Assembly (NCBI GenBank): GCA_964504445.1
Contig: CAZDEO010000021.1
Location: forward strand, 1-64,000
Direction: 5' to 3'
Length of the DNA stretch: 64,000 nt
Origin: JACSRF01 sp964504445
Lineage (GTDB): Bacteria > Chloroflexota > Anaerolineae > Promineifilales > Promineifilaceae
The position numbers and the translations under genes are program-made. Each line of letters opens with the position of its first letter. Positions within the stretch are counted from its first letter, which is position 1. Under the pieces are notes generated by a model. It ran no database searches and had not been told where the DNA came from. It saw only the letters and a list, made by a program, of their open reading frames with translations. Of this stretch, positions 46,283-54,910 are shown in pieces.

Positions 46283-46362
46283 AAGGTTAAAGGACGCAGA
46301 TTAAAGATTATGGGTTGCCGACGTTGTTAACTGTAACTTGCATTTTGGAAGATGCAATTTTT

Positions 46363-48081
46363 TCAGTTGATGAAGGCCAGGAAACGTTCTATCGGCCAGG
46401 TGTTGACGACGTGTTCGGCTGTCGCCCAACCACGCTGGGCGGTGGCAACGCCATAGTGCAGCAAGTCAAACTGGTCAGCATGGTGGGCGTCGCAGTTAAT
46501 GGCGATAGGAATGCCCGACTGGATAGCGCGGCGGGTATGCACGTCATTTAGATCGAGCCGGCGGGGGTTGGCATTGATTTCGAGGATGGTGCCGGTGGAC
46601 ACGGCCGTTGCCAACATCAGGTCCATGTCCAAATCTGCGCCGGAGCGGTCAGGCAGCAGTCGCCCTGTGGGATGGGCAATCATGTCTACGTGGGGGTTGC
46701 GCAGGGCGTTGAGCAGCCGCTGCGTCACCTGTTCGCGCGGCTGGCTGAGGCTGGTGTGCAGGCTGGCAATCACAAAATCCAGCTCTGCCAGCACTTCATC
46801 GGGATAATCAAGGGTGCCATCCGCTTTAATTTCCATCTCTGTGCCGTGCAGCACGCGGAAATCTGGCCCCATTTGGGTGTCAACGGTGCGGACCTCCTCT
46901 GCCTGCTGCCGCAGCCGCTCTACCGTGAGGCCATTGGTAATGCCCAGGCTGGCAGAATGGTCAGTGATGATGATGTAGCGTAAGCCACGCGCTTTGGCCG
47001 CCTGCGCCATTTCCAGCACGCTCAGCTTGCCGTCTGACCAGGTGGTGTGCATGTGCAAATCGCTGATGATGTCGCTCATTTGGACCAGGGCCGGTAAACG
47101 GCCGTGCTGGGCCGCCTCAATTTCGCCCCGGTCTTCGCGCAAGGTGGGCGGAATGAAGGGTAAGCCCAGGGTGGCGTATACGTCCTCTTCCGTGGCGCAG
47201 AGAATGTCTGGGCCGCCATTTTCATGGCTAAAGGCATGCTCGTTGAGGCTGAGGCCCCGTTTTAGGGCCAGTTCGCGCAGGCGCACATTGTGCTCTTTGC
47301 TGCCGGTGAAGTAGGAAAGCAGTGTGCCCCAGCGTTCGGCGGGCAGCACGCGCAAATCTACCCCCAAGCCATTGTGCAGCACAATGCGGGATTTGGTGGA
47401 ACCGCGGGCAGGCACAGACTCCACGTTGGGCAAGCTGCAAAAATGTTCCATGACGGGTGCAGGATCGACGGCAGCTACCAACAGGTCAACGTCGCCAATG
47501 GTTTCTTTCATGCGGCGCAGGGAACCGGCTACGGCCGTTTGCGTGACGCCGGGTATTTGGGTCAGTTCGGCCAGGATTTCCTGGGCAAGGGGCCAGGCGA
47601 CACCCAAGGGGGTGCGGTCGTCGCCATGACGGGCCAGGGCTTCGATGGCGGCGAGAATGCGGGCTTCGCTTTTGACGCCCATGCGCGGTAGACCGCGAAG
47701 TTTACCAGCGCGGGCAACGGCCGTTAATTCGTCTAAGTTGGTGACGCCTAACTCTTCGTAAACCTGTTTCACGCGTTTGGGACCTAACCCCTCCACGCGC
47801 AGCAGATCGACCAGGGAAGGCGGCACGTCTTGGGCCAGGCGTTCGTAAAATTCTAGCTTGCCGGTGGTAAGCATTTCCACGATTTTGTCAGCCAGGGTGG
47901 CGCCAATGCCGGGAATGTCGGTCAATGACTCTTCAGCATGAACTTGATTGACGTCGCGCCCCAGGTCGCGCAAGCTTTCGGCAGCTTTTTGGTAGGCCAG
48001 AATACGGTGGATGCTATCACCACGGATGGCGAGCATCTGCGCTACGGTGTCGAACATGTCGGCGATGTCTCGATTTCTCAT
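46363..48081 (-). CDS. polX: Family X DNA polymerase with PHP exonuclease (PolX)
   Basis: The N-terminal pol-beta part has helix-hairpin-helix segments (LTDIPGIGATLADKI, LLRVEGLGPKRVKQV) and the polymerase acids IGDVDLLVA and GVDLRVLP. The C-terminal PHP domain (SDLHMHTTWSDGKLSVLEMAQAAKARG, IITDHSASL, LDYPDEVLAELDFVIASLH, MIAHPTGRLL) supplies 3'-5' exonuclease activity. PolX fills short gaps in base-excision repair. The ATG at 48081 (MRNRDIADMF) fits the family start; an ATG at 48159 adds 26 extra residues. A TATAAT lies 7 bp upstream of the chosen ATG, so a very short leader or leaderless start is possible. Confidence 0.94.
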   Translation of the reverse strand: MRNRDIADMFDTVAQMLAIRGDSIHRILAYQKAAESLRDLGRDVNQVHAEESLTDIPGIGATLADKIVEMLTTGKLEFYERLAQDVPPSLVDLLRVEGLGPKRVKQVYEELGVTNLDELTAVARAGKLRGLPRMGVKSEARILAAIEALARHGDDRTPLGVAWPLAQEILAELTQIPGVTQTAVAGSLRRMKETIGDVDLLVAAVDPAPVMEHFCSLPNVESVPARGSTKSRIVLHNGLGVDLRVLPAERWGTLLSYFTGSKEHNVRLRELALKRGLSLNEHAFSHENGGPDILCATEEDVYATLGLPFIPPTLREDRGEIEAAQHGRLPALVQMSDIISDLHMHTTWSDGKLSVLEMAQAAKARGLRYIIITDHSASLGITNGLTVERLRQQAEEVRTVDTQMGPDFRVLHGTEMEIKADGTLDYPDEVLAELDFVIASLHTSLSQPREQVTQRLLNALRNPHVDMIAHPTGRLLPDRSGADLDMDLMLATAVSTGTILEINANPRRLDLNDVHTRRAIQSGIPIAINCDAHHADQFDLLHYGVATAQRGWATAEHVVNTWPIERFLAFIN

Positions 48082-48149
48082 GGGGAGATTATACTTGGAA
48101 ACGGCCGTTGCTGGCACCTGCTCTTGTAACAACCGCATTAAACAGTCTA

Positions 48150-48178
48150 TTGTCACCAATTTGTCATCATGCTAATAT
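48150..48178 (+). promoter_or_regulatory. Sigma70-type promoter of the peptide ABC operon
   Basis: TTGTCA (48150-48155) and TAATAT (48173-48178) with a 17 bp spacer lie 75 bp before the binding-protein ATG, which has a strong ribosome site (AAGGAAGGAG). Confidence 0.55.
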
Positions 48179-48252
48179 TATCTCCTAGGAGAGTACACCA
48201 CAGCGAACATCACAGCATTTAATTTATCTTCATTAAAGGAAGGAGAAGAAAC

Positions 48253-49980
48253 ATGAAGAAATGGTCCCTGTTACTTGTTTTGCTTCTTGCGGTAGGCATG
48301 ATTTTGGTAGCCTGCGGCGGAGGCGGAACCAATACAGCCGAAGAACCGGCTGTTTCGGAGCCAGCGGCTGAGGAACCGGCTGCGGAAGAGCCGGCTGCGG
48401 AAGAACCCATGGCAGCGTTTGAGCCCATGATGGTTGCTGCAGAAAATTGCGACTATGGCGGTAAGATTTCCTCCATAGAAGCGGTTGATGCCTTGACGGT
48501 ACGCTTTAATCTATGCAAGCCCGACCCGGCATTCCTGGCGAAGATTGCGTTTGTGCCTTTTGGCATTCAGCCCCAAGAGTGGCTGGAAGCGACCGGTGGA
48601 ACGGGTGAGTTACTGGAAAAACCCATCGGCACCGGTCCTTACATGGTGCAGCAATGGGTTCGTGGTGATCAAATTGTCTTCCAGCGATTTGACGATTATT
48701 GGGGTGAAGCTGCTCCGGCAGCAACGGCCGTGCTGCGGTGGAATCAGGAAGGCGCAGCCCGCCTAGTAGAACTGCAAGCCGGTACGGTGGATTACATCAC
48801 CAACGTCAGTCCCGATGACTTTGAAACCGTAGAAAGCGACCCCAACCTGGTTCTCATCCCCGATAAAAACCCCAACATCCTCTACCTAGGCTTTACCAAC
48901 ACCTTTGAACCCTGGAGCAACCTGCAAGTGCGCCAGGCACTAGCCATGGGCATTGACCGCCAGCGTATTGTTGACAACTTCTTCCCCGAAGGTTCAGAAG
49001 TTGCCAACTACTTCACTCCCTGCACCATCCCCAACGGCTGTGACGGTGAACCCTGGTATGAATTTAACCTGGAAGAAGCCAACGCGATGTTGGACGAAGC
49101 CGGGTACCCACGGGATGAGAATGGCGTGCGCTTCACCACTTCCATTTACTATCGAGATGTATTCCGCGTTTACCTGCCGGAACCCAACATTGTTGCCGTA
49201 GAATTCCAAACCCAGTTGCGCGATAACTTGGGGATTGAAGCCCAGGTTGTGGTGATGGAATCTGGAGAGTTCATTGCGGAATCCACGGACGGCCGTTTGG
49301 ATGGTTTGTACCTGTTGGGCTGGGGCGCTGACTACCCCCACGTCACCAACTTCCTCGATTTCCACTTTGGCGCCGCGAACCCACAATTTGGCAATCCCCA
49401 TCCGGAAATCTACAATCTGCTAGAGGAAGGTTCTCAAATTGCCGACCCTGACGAGGCCCAAGAGATTTACACCCAGGCCAACAATGCCATCCGTGAATTG
49501 GTGCCCATGGTGCCCATTGCTCATGGTGCGTCGGCCAATGCGGCGTTAGCCAGCCTGAATGGCGCCTACGTGCCCCCCTTTGGCGCAGCCCAGTTCTACA
49601 AGATGGATCCGGGCAAGGACACGCTGGTCTTTATGCAAAACAATGAGCCAATTAGCCTGTTCTGTGCGGACGAAACCGACGGGGAATCGTTACGGCCGTG
49701 CCAGCAAGTTCTCGAATCTCTGCTTGAGTACGCCGACGACTCCGGCGAAACCGTTCCCGAACTAGCCACCTCTTGCGAAAGCAACGATGACGCCACCGTA
49801 TGGACCTGCTACTTGCGGGAGGGCGTCAAATTCCACGATGGCTCAGACCTGGATGCCAACGACGTCGTATTCACCTGGGCCGTCGGCATCGACGCGGCCA
49901 ATCCTCTGCATGTAGGCAACACCGGTGGGTTTGATTACTTCTCTTACCTCTGGGATGGCCTAATGAATGCCGGAGAGTAA
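48253..49980 (+). CDS. Peptide/oligosaccharide ABC binding lipoprotein, apparently circularly permuted
   Basis: A lipoprotein (LVAC, Cys21) with an acidic EEPAA-repeat linker and an SBP_bac_5 fold in permuted order. Residues from about 69 start at what is normally mid-protein: GKISSIEAVDALTVRFNLCKPDPAFLA, GTGPYMVQQW (about 127), VRQALAMGIDR (about 228), ending PMVPIAHGASA. Then, from about 455, comes what is normally the N-terminus: KDTLVFMQNNEPISL, VPELATSCESNDDATVWTC, LREGVKFHDG (about 523) and ANDVVFTW, ending at 575. E. coli DppA has the reverse order. It delivers peptides or similar ligands to the two permeases downstream. No ATPase gene follows, so a shared or distant ATPase is likely. 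Confidence 0.85.
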   Translation: MKKWSLLLVLLLAVGMILVACGGGGTNTAEEPAVSEPAAEEPAAEEPAAEEPMAAFEPMMVAAENCDYGGKISSIEAVDALTVRFNLCKPDPAFLAKIAFVPFGIQPQEWLEATGGTGELLEKPIGTGPYMVQQWVRGDQIVFQRFDDYWGEAAPAATAVLRWNQEGAARLVELQAGTVDYITNVSPDDFETVESDPNLVLIPDKNPNILYLGFTNTFEPWSNLQVRQALAMGIDRQRIVDNFFPEGSEVANYFTPCTIPNGCDGEPWYEFNLEEANAMLDEAGYPRDENGVRFTTSIYYRDVFRVYLPEPNIVAVEFQTQLRDNLGIEAQVVVMESGEFIAESTDGRLDGLYLLGWGADYPHVTNFLDFHFGAANPQFGNPHPEIYNLLEEGSQIADPDEAQEIYTQANNAIRELVPMVPIAHGASANAALASLNGAYVPPFGAAQFYKMDPGKDTLVFMQNNEPISLFCADETDGESLRPCQQVLESLLEYADDSGETVPELATSCESNDDATVWTCYLREGVKFHDGSDLDANDVVFTWAVGIDAANPLHVGNTGGFDYFSYLWDGLMNAGE

Positions 49981-50018
49981 CCGCAAGTCCGTGGGTACTA
50001 TCCACCAGTAAGTAGTCC

Positions 50019-50064
50019 AGATACCGGCTGGCTTTGCGTACAGCTTTCAAGCCAGCCGGTATCT
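50019..50064. repeat. 16 bp-stem hairpin between binding protein and permease genes
   Basis: AGATACCGGCTGGCTT (50019-50034) and its exact complement (50049-50064) flank a 14 nt loop. No U-run follows. Such hairpins typically protect the 3' end of the upstream mRNA and raise binding-protein levels over permeases. Confidence 0.75.
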
Positions 50065-50130
50065 TACATAAAAGAAGCTCCACCCCTTTTCGCCCAAAAG
50101 GCATCCTTAATAAATTTAGCGGACATTCCT

Positions 50131-51216
50131 ATGGTTCAATACACGATACGCCGGTTACTTTTAGCAATCCCCGTTCTCTTCGCTGTATTAGTGATCACAT
50201 TTATCCTTGCCCGTTCTATTCCAGGGGATCCATGTAAGGCAATTCTGGGGGAAAAAGCCACACAGGCTACTTGTGAAGTATTTATTGAAAATCATGGATT
50301 GAACGAACCCATTCCCGTTCAATTCGGCATTTTCATGCGCAATTTATTGCTGCATGGAGACCTGGGGGAATCAATTCGTTTTAGCCGACCAGTTTCCATC
50401 ATCCTCATTGAGCGCCTGCCCATGACAATTGAACTGGGCGTAGCCGCGATGATATTAGCCATTGCGATAGGTATGCCAGCCGGAATTCTTTCGGCTGTAA
50501 GGCGCAATTCACCCGTAGACGTTTTCACCATGATTGGCGCCAATATTGGCGTTTCAATTCCCGTGTTTTTTTTAGGGTTAATGCTAATCTACCTCTTTGC
50601 TGTTACCCTACGAGACACGCCTTTTGTCATGCCTCCTTCAGGCCGCATAACCGCCGGCCTGTCCCCTGTGCCTTTTTACGAGGTTTTTGACTGGTCCGTC
50701 AGCCAGGATGAATCTATCAAATTCCATTTATACAAGTTCATTGCCAATCATTACATTTTTAATGCGCTTATTACCCAGGATTGGAAAGTATTTGGGGATG
50801 CAATTCGGCACCTTATTTTGCCAGCTGTGGCGTTGAGTACCATTCCAACGTCTATTATTGCGCGAATCACGCGCTCCAGCATGCTAGAAGTAATCGGCTT
50901 GGACTACATACGTACGGCGCGAGCGAAAGGCGTATCGCGCTTTAAAGTTATCTTTAAACATGCCCTGCGCAATGCGCTCCTCCCAGTTGTCACCATTATT
51001 GGTTTGCAGTTAGGCACAATTTTTAGTGGTGCTGTTTTAACCGAAACCATTTTTGGGTTGGCGGGTGTAGGGCGCAGTATCGTTGAGGCCATCTTGTCCC
51101 GAGACTTTCCTGTTTTGCAAGGTTTTGTGATAGTTATTGCCGCCATTTATGTCTTGTTTAACTTTTTAGTCGATGTATCGTATGCATTTCTTGATCCGCG
51201 TATTCGCTTAGACTAA
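50131..51216 (+). CDS. ABC transporter permease, DppB/OppB type
   Basis: The 361-residue protein has six membrane helices and the DppB-type start (YTIRRLLLAIPVLFAVLVITFILARSIPGDP). The EAA coupling loop (VIGLDYIRTARAKGVSRFKVIFKHALRNALLPVVTIIG) is present, so it should contact an ATPase. The extracytoplasmic loop after helix 4 is longer than in DppB (about residues 170-225). It pairs with the DppC-type gene 58 bp downstream. This stretch lacks ACGGCCGT from about 49.7 to 52.7 kb and is more AT-rich than its neighbours. Confidence 0.93.
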   Translation: MVQYTIRRLLLAIPVLFAVLVITFILARSIPGDPCKAILGEKATQATCEVFIENHGLNEPIPVQFGIFMRNLLLHGDLGESIRFSRPVSIILIERLPMTIELGVAAMILAIAIGMPAGILSAVRRNSPVDVFTMIGANIGVSIPVFFLGLMLIYLFAVTLRDTPFVMPPSGRITAGLSPVPFYEVFDWSVSQDESIKFHLYKFIANHYIFNALITQDWKVFGDAIRHLILPAVALSTIPTSIIARITRSSMLEVIGLDYIRTARAKGVSRFKVIFKHALRNALLPVVTIIGLQLGTIFSGAVLTETIFGLAGVGRSIVEAILSRDFPVLQGFVIVIAAIYVLFNFLVDVSYAFLDPRIRLD

Positions 51217-51274
51217 CCTGATGCGTCAGTAATCCAGCAGTTGGGCGCGCCATTAACGAAAAATAGAGTTTGTT

Positions 51275-52231
51275 ATGTCAACAGTTGTGGAAATTCCTAG
51301 CGACAATGTAGCAGATATTCGGGACTATCGCTCTAATAGCCTGTGGCGGTTGACATTACGTCGGTTATTCCGGCAGAGATCGGCACAAGTTGGGCTGCTT
51401 ATTTTAGGAATATTGGCGATTTTTGCGCTTTTTGCGGAAGTTATCGCCCCTTACGATCCAACGCAAAGCCTCATCGGTATAGAAGACATCAAAAAACGCA
51501 CGGGACCCTGCATTCACCTGCTGGGCTGCCCAGAGGATGAGCCGCAACATATTTTAGGTGTTGATGGGAATGTACGTGACGTTTTTAGCCGCATCATCTT
51601 TGGTACGCGGGTATCATTGCAAATTGGTTTTACTGTTGTGTTGATTGCAGCTACATCGGGCACGCTGCTGGGTGCTTTTGCGGGCTATGCGGGAGGTTGG
51701 GTTGATAATGTGATCATGCGCATCATGGACATTGTTTTGGCATTCCCCTTTTTTTTGCTAGCCATTTCAATTGTTTTTGTGCTGCAAGAGCGTAGTTTAA
51801 CGAACGCAATGCTGGCGGTAGCCATTGTGAGCATTCCAAGTTATGCTCGGGTGATCCGCTCGACGGTTATCTCGGTGCGTGAAGCAGATTTTGTGGAGGC
51901 CTCCCGCGCCATTGGGGCCAGCCATTTTCAGATTTTGTTTGGTCGAATTTTGCCCAATGCCCTGCCCCCCTTGATTGTTTTAGCGACATTGGGTTTTGCT
52001 ACGGCAATTTTAGATACGGCAGCTTTGTCATTTTTAGGATTGGGGGCACAGGAGCCAACCCCTGAATGGGGAACTATGTTGGGTCGGGAAAGAAACCAGT
52101 TGTTCAGTGCCCCTCACCTTGTTTTTGCGCCGGGAGTCGCAATTTCGCTTACCGTGTTGGCTTTTAATCTATTGGGCGATGGGCTGCGCGATGCCCTGGA
52201 TCCCCGGCTTGCCAATATTGCCAAGAATTAG
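51275..52231 (+). CDS. ABC transporter permease, DppC/OppC type
   Basis: The 318-residue protein has the DppC-type N-terminal helix (QVGLLILGILAIFALFAEVIAPYDPT), five further helices and the EAA loop (VREADFVEASRAIGASHFQILFGRILPNALPPLIVLATL). The C-terminal GLGAQEPTPEWGTMLGRERNQL segment is standard for the family. It forms the heterodimeric channel with the upstream DppB-type permease and takes ligand from the permuted binding protein. The ribosome site is weak. Confidence 0.94.
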   Translation: MSTVVEIPSDNVADIRDYRSNSLWRLTLRRLFRQRSAQVGLLILGILAIFALFAEVIAPYDPTQSLIGIEDIKKRTGPCIHLLGCPEDEPQHILGVDGNVRDVFSRIIFGTRVSLQIGFTVVLIAATSGTLLGAFAGYAGGWVDNVIMRIMDIVLAFPFFLLAISIVFVLQERSLTNAMLAVAIVSIPSYARVIRSTVISVREADFVEASRAIGASHFQILFGRILPNALPPLIVLATLGFATAILDTAALSFLGLGAQEPTPEWGTMLGRERNQLFSAPHLVFAPGVAISLTVLAFNLLGDGLRDALDPRLANIAKN

Positions 52232-52262
52232 CTGTGTGCTAAAAATAAATGATTGACATGAC

Positions 52263-52290
52263 TTGACTCAACATTATGCGAAATTATAAT
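52263..52290 (+). promoter_or_regulatory. Sigma70 promoter inside the 5' end of the cell-wall gene frame
   Basis: TTGACT (52263-52268) and perfect TATAAT (52285-52290), 16 bp spacer. A second TTGACA lies at 52253-52258. Transcription would start near 52297, after the first in-frame ATG (52276), so translation from this promoter must begin at 52300 or 52312, nearly leaderless. Confidence 0.6.
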
Positions 52291-52299
52291 GTGAGTGTT

Positions 52300-53571
52300 A
52301 TGTCATCAACAATGAAGGCTTTTGCTTGGCTGCAAACGTGGGTGCAGCTTGAATTGGCGCCTGCTCTGGGCCTTGAACCGCGTTTGTTGGCGGTGGGTAT
52401 CTTGCGTGGGGTGTATGATACTTTGTTGTTGGTGTTGTTGGGATTGGGGTTATTAACAGGTGGAAGCTTGTATATGCGTGGGCAGTATGCGCTGCCCAAT
52501 AGTGTGCAATTAATGGCTGTCAAATGGGCACCTGTGGCCAATGCCATTGGGCGTCAGGTCGATATTCCACGGGAAGTTCCGCTGGTGCTATGGTTTAAAG
52601 AAAACAGTATGCGCGCGGAGAATCCGGCCAATTGTGTGGGCATTATGGGCACTTATGATTTGGTGCGATCCGGTGAACGGCCGTGCTTCACGCCTGGCCC
52701 CATATCTGATCTGGAGGTGCGAGAGCAACTGTTAATTGGCGCCCAAGAATTCAAAAAGCGTTGCCCCGAGATTACCTACCAAACTCAAAGCCCCAACACC
52801 CTGAAGCGGTGCTATTTGGCCTACAATGCGGGTACCGGCGCAGCCAACCGCCTTAATCCCGAGCAGTCTGCCTACGTTATGAATAATTACAATGCGGCAT
52901 ACCAAAATATGGTTTATTCTGATGTTGAGTTGGGAACCGTGCGCGTCACTTCTTTGGGGGCATGGCCAACGCACCTGGCAGTACAAAGCCTTATCATTTC
53001 CCAGCTGGATGAAGAAGAACGGCCGTTATCTATTGCCCTTTTAGACGCGAGTACCCGTATTACAGATAGCCTCTATGAAAAATTAATCACCTGGCGTTGG
53101 GAAACATCCGATGATAACCAGCAACTTCAGTTTTCTCAGACGCGCAATCTAGAGCATCAAACTTGCCTTGCCTCTCCGCACCTTCTGGGTCGTCCATCAT
53201 TGCGTCCCAGATTTAACCCCATTGCCGAAAATCCTATTTTGACGCAAGATGTTCATGGATGTTCATACAACCTCCCTGGCATAGACATCAGTAGCGAAAA
53301 TAGCACAGCCCTCTTGCAGGCCCCTATGCCGGGCGAGGTTACCACTTACACAGATCGTTGGTACAATAGCACTATTCGCATTGAAAATGAGGAGTGGATA
53401 ATATGGTTGTTGCACCCTCGCTCTTATATCGTTAAAGAAGGATTTGTGGAAATTGGACAAGCTGTTGGTGTTATGGGCGCGGTAGGATTTGCTACAGGCC
53501 CCCATGTTCATTACTCAATTTACGATAAGATAAACGAAACCTTCGTTGATCCCAGACACTTTTTACCTTAA
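52300..53571 (+). CDS. Membrane-anchored cell-wall protein: transglycosylase-like plus M23-like
   Basis: One membrane helix near the N-terminus (DTLLLVLLGLGLLTG) is followed by a segment like lytic transglycosylases (LVLWFKENSM with a possible catalytic Glu, NCVGIMG, and AYNAGTGAA) and a C-terminal M23/LytM-like region (GIDISSENSTALLQAPMPGEV, VEIGQAVGVMG, GPHVHYSI). The HxH and Asp of M23 are kept. The first His ligand (HxGxD) is replaced (NLPGID), so metallopeptidase activity is doubtful. The start at 52300 is chosen over 52276 because a promoter overlaps the latter; 52312 is also possible. It is in tandem with two other envelope genes. Confidence 0.75.
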   Translation: MSSTMKAFAWLQTWVQLELAPALGLEPRLLAVGILRGVYDTLLLVLLGLGLLTGGSLYMRGQYALPNSVQLMAVKWAPVANAIGRQVDIPREVPLVLWFKENSMRAENPANCVGIMGTYDLVRSGERPCFTPGPISDLEVREQLLIGAQEFKKRCPEITYQTQSPNTLKRCYLAYNAGTGAANRLNPEQSAYVMNNYNAAYQNMVYSDVELGTVRVTSLGAWPTHLAVQSLIISQLDEEERPLSIALLDASTRITDSLYEKLITWRWETSDDNQQLQFSQTRNLEHQTCLASPHLLGRPSLRPRFNPIAENPILTQDVHGCSYNLPGIDISSENSTALLQAPMPGEVTTYTDRWYNSTIRIENEEWIIWLLHPRSYIVKEGFVEIGQAVGVMGAVGFATGPHVHYSIYDKINETFVDPRHFLP

Positions 53572-53619
53572 CCATCCTATACGCCATTTTTCAGCATCCC
53601 ATTTGAAAGGAGTACCATT

Positions 53620-54171
53620 ATGAATTTGACCGAATTGCTGAAATTTCTGCCCCTCATCATTGGTGTATTCCTTGCTTATCATCTCATCGTACGCCAATCC
53701 CTGCCGTCTAAAAAACTGGGCGAAATGCTCACTTATTTCATTGGCATCTTGGTGGTTTTTGTCGTCGTTAGCTGGCTGATCACCTCTTTTCTTGCAGGAT
53801 GGGCAACAGACCTACTCCAGGCGGGCACGAATTCAGCCGAATGGCAAGAATTTATACAAGAAAGTGAGGGAGTGGTGGATAATGCATTTAATAATAGGGT
53901 CGGCAATGGCGAACAACTTGCACCTCAGCCAACGGCCGTACAAGTGTTAGTCGTAACCGCCACCCCCATACCAGGGCAAAGCCAGCTTACCATTCCCCCA
54001 GTTAACCGCCAAACCGGACCAACACAGTATACAGTCGTTGCTGGTGACACCCTTACTAAAATAGCCCAAATCTACGGCGTCACACCAGAAGACATAAGAC
54101 TTGCAAACGGAATTATTGGCGATCTGATACAAGTTGGGCAGGTGTTAATCATACCTGCCCCGAATCCATAA
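53620..54171 (+). CDS. LysM-domain membrane protein
   Basis: The 183-residue protein has two membrane helices (LLKFLPLIIGVFLAYHLIV and MLTYFIGILVVFVVVSWLIT), a linker, and a C-terminal LysM domain (YTVVAGDTLTKIAQIYGVTPEDIRLANGII...IQVGQVLIIP) that binds peptidoglycan N-acetylglucosamine. AAAGGAG precedes the ATG. It lies 48 bp after the transglycosylase/M23-like gene and 2 bp before the next gene, so the three envelope genes probably work together. Confidence 0.9.
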   Translation: MNLTELLKFLPLIIGVFLAYHLIVRQSLPSKKLGEMLTYFIGILVVFVVVSWLITSFLAGWATDLLQAGTNSAEWQEFIQESEGVVDNAFNNRVGNGEQLAPQPTAVQVLVVTATPIPGQSQLTIPPVNRQTGPTQYTVVAGDTLTKIAQIYGVTPEDIRLANGIIGDLIQVGQVLIIPAPNP

Positions 54172-54173
54172 GC

Positions 54174-54854
54174 ATGGTAACGCAAGAAACAGACTCTGGC
54201 GAGCCATTTCAGCCAAGAGACGAGGAAACTGAAGCGCGCTCAGGCTTTCAGAACTGGCTCTTGCGCAAGTTCTGGTATCGCATCCCGGAAAAATACCGGC
54301 AAAACGTAGAACCTGAGATTTTATCCCTTAACTTGTTACCTGAAGAAGAAAAGCAAATAGAAATTCGTTTGGCCTGGTATCGTGAACTAATTAGCAATAT
54401 CGTTTTCGGTTACTTCATTTGGATCTTCGTGGCGTCACTCGTTCTTACCGCACTTTTCTACCTGGGGACACAAAACAGTATTATTAGCCTGATCCCAGCT
54501 TTTCTACTACTGCTTACAATCATTGAAGGCGCACGAGAATATATTGAATTCCACCAATGGCGCCTGATAAAAACAAACAAACGCCTCATCATATCTTTGC
54601 CACAACAAGGTGCCTGGCCTTTGGTTGACAACATCGAAATGGGGGATTTGCCCAAAGTCATTGACACAAATTGGTCTCCGAACCCCATTTGGCGAATTTT
54701 TCAGTTTTTCACCGGCGCCCGCGATGTATACATTAGTCTCACGGCATTCAAATTTGAGGAAGGCACAGCACGGGTCCGCGACGCTCTTATCATTCCTGAT
54801 ATTATGGCCAGCGACGTTTTTAAATTAAAGGAACTGGTTTTCAACAAAAAATAA
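54174..54854 (+). CDS. Membrane protein with PH-like region
   Basis: The 226-residue protein has a charged N-terminus, two central helices (ISNIVFGYFIWIFVASLVLTALFY and ISLIPAFLLLLTIIEGA), and a C-terminal half resembling bacterial PH-like domains (WRLIKTNKRLIISLPQQGAWPLVDNIEMGDLPKVIDT). Function unknown. It starts 2 bp after the LysM gene stop and ends before a terminator. Confidence 0.65.
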   Translation: MVTQETDSGEPFQPRDEETEARSGFQNWLLRKFWYRIPEKYRQNVEPEILSLNLLPEEEKQIEIRLAWYRELISNIVFGYFIWIFVASLVLTALFYLGTQNSIISLIPAFLLLLTIIEGAREYIEFHQWRLIKTNKRLIISLPQQGAWPLVDNIEMGDLPKVIDTNWSPNPIWRIFQFFTGARDVYISLTAFKFEEGTARVRDALIIPDIMASDVFKLKELVFNKK

Positions 54855-54862
54855 ACAAAAAA

Positions 54863-54881
54863 AGCCCGGACAAGCCGGGCT
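54863..54881 (-). terminator. Intrinsic terminator of tpx
   Basis: AGCCCGG and CCGGGCT stem with ACAAG loop; on the minus strand it is followed by a T-run. It also closes the plus-strand gene at 54854 on the other side. Confidence 0.8.
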
Positions 54882-54910
54882 GCTATCATCATTGTAACGG
54901 CGTCATCTAT

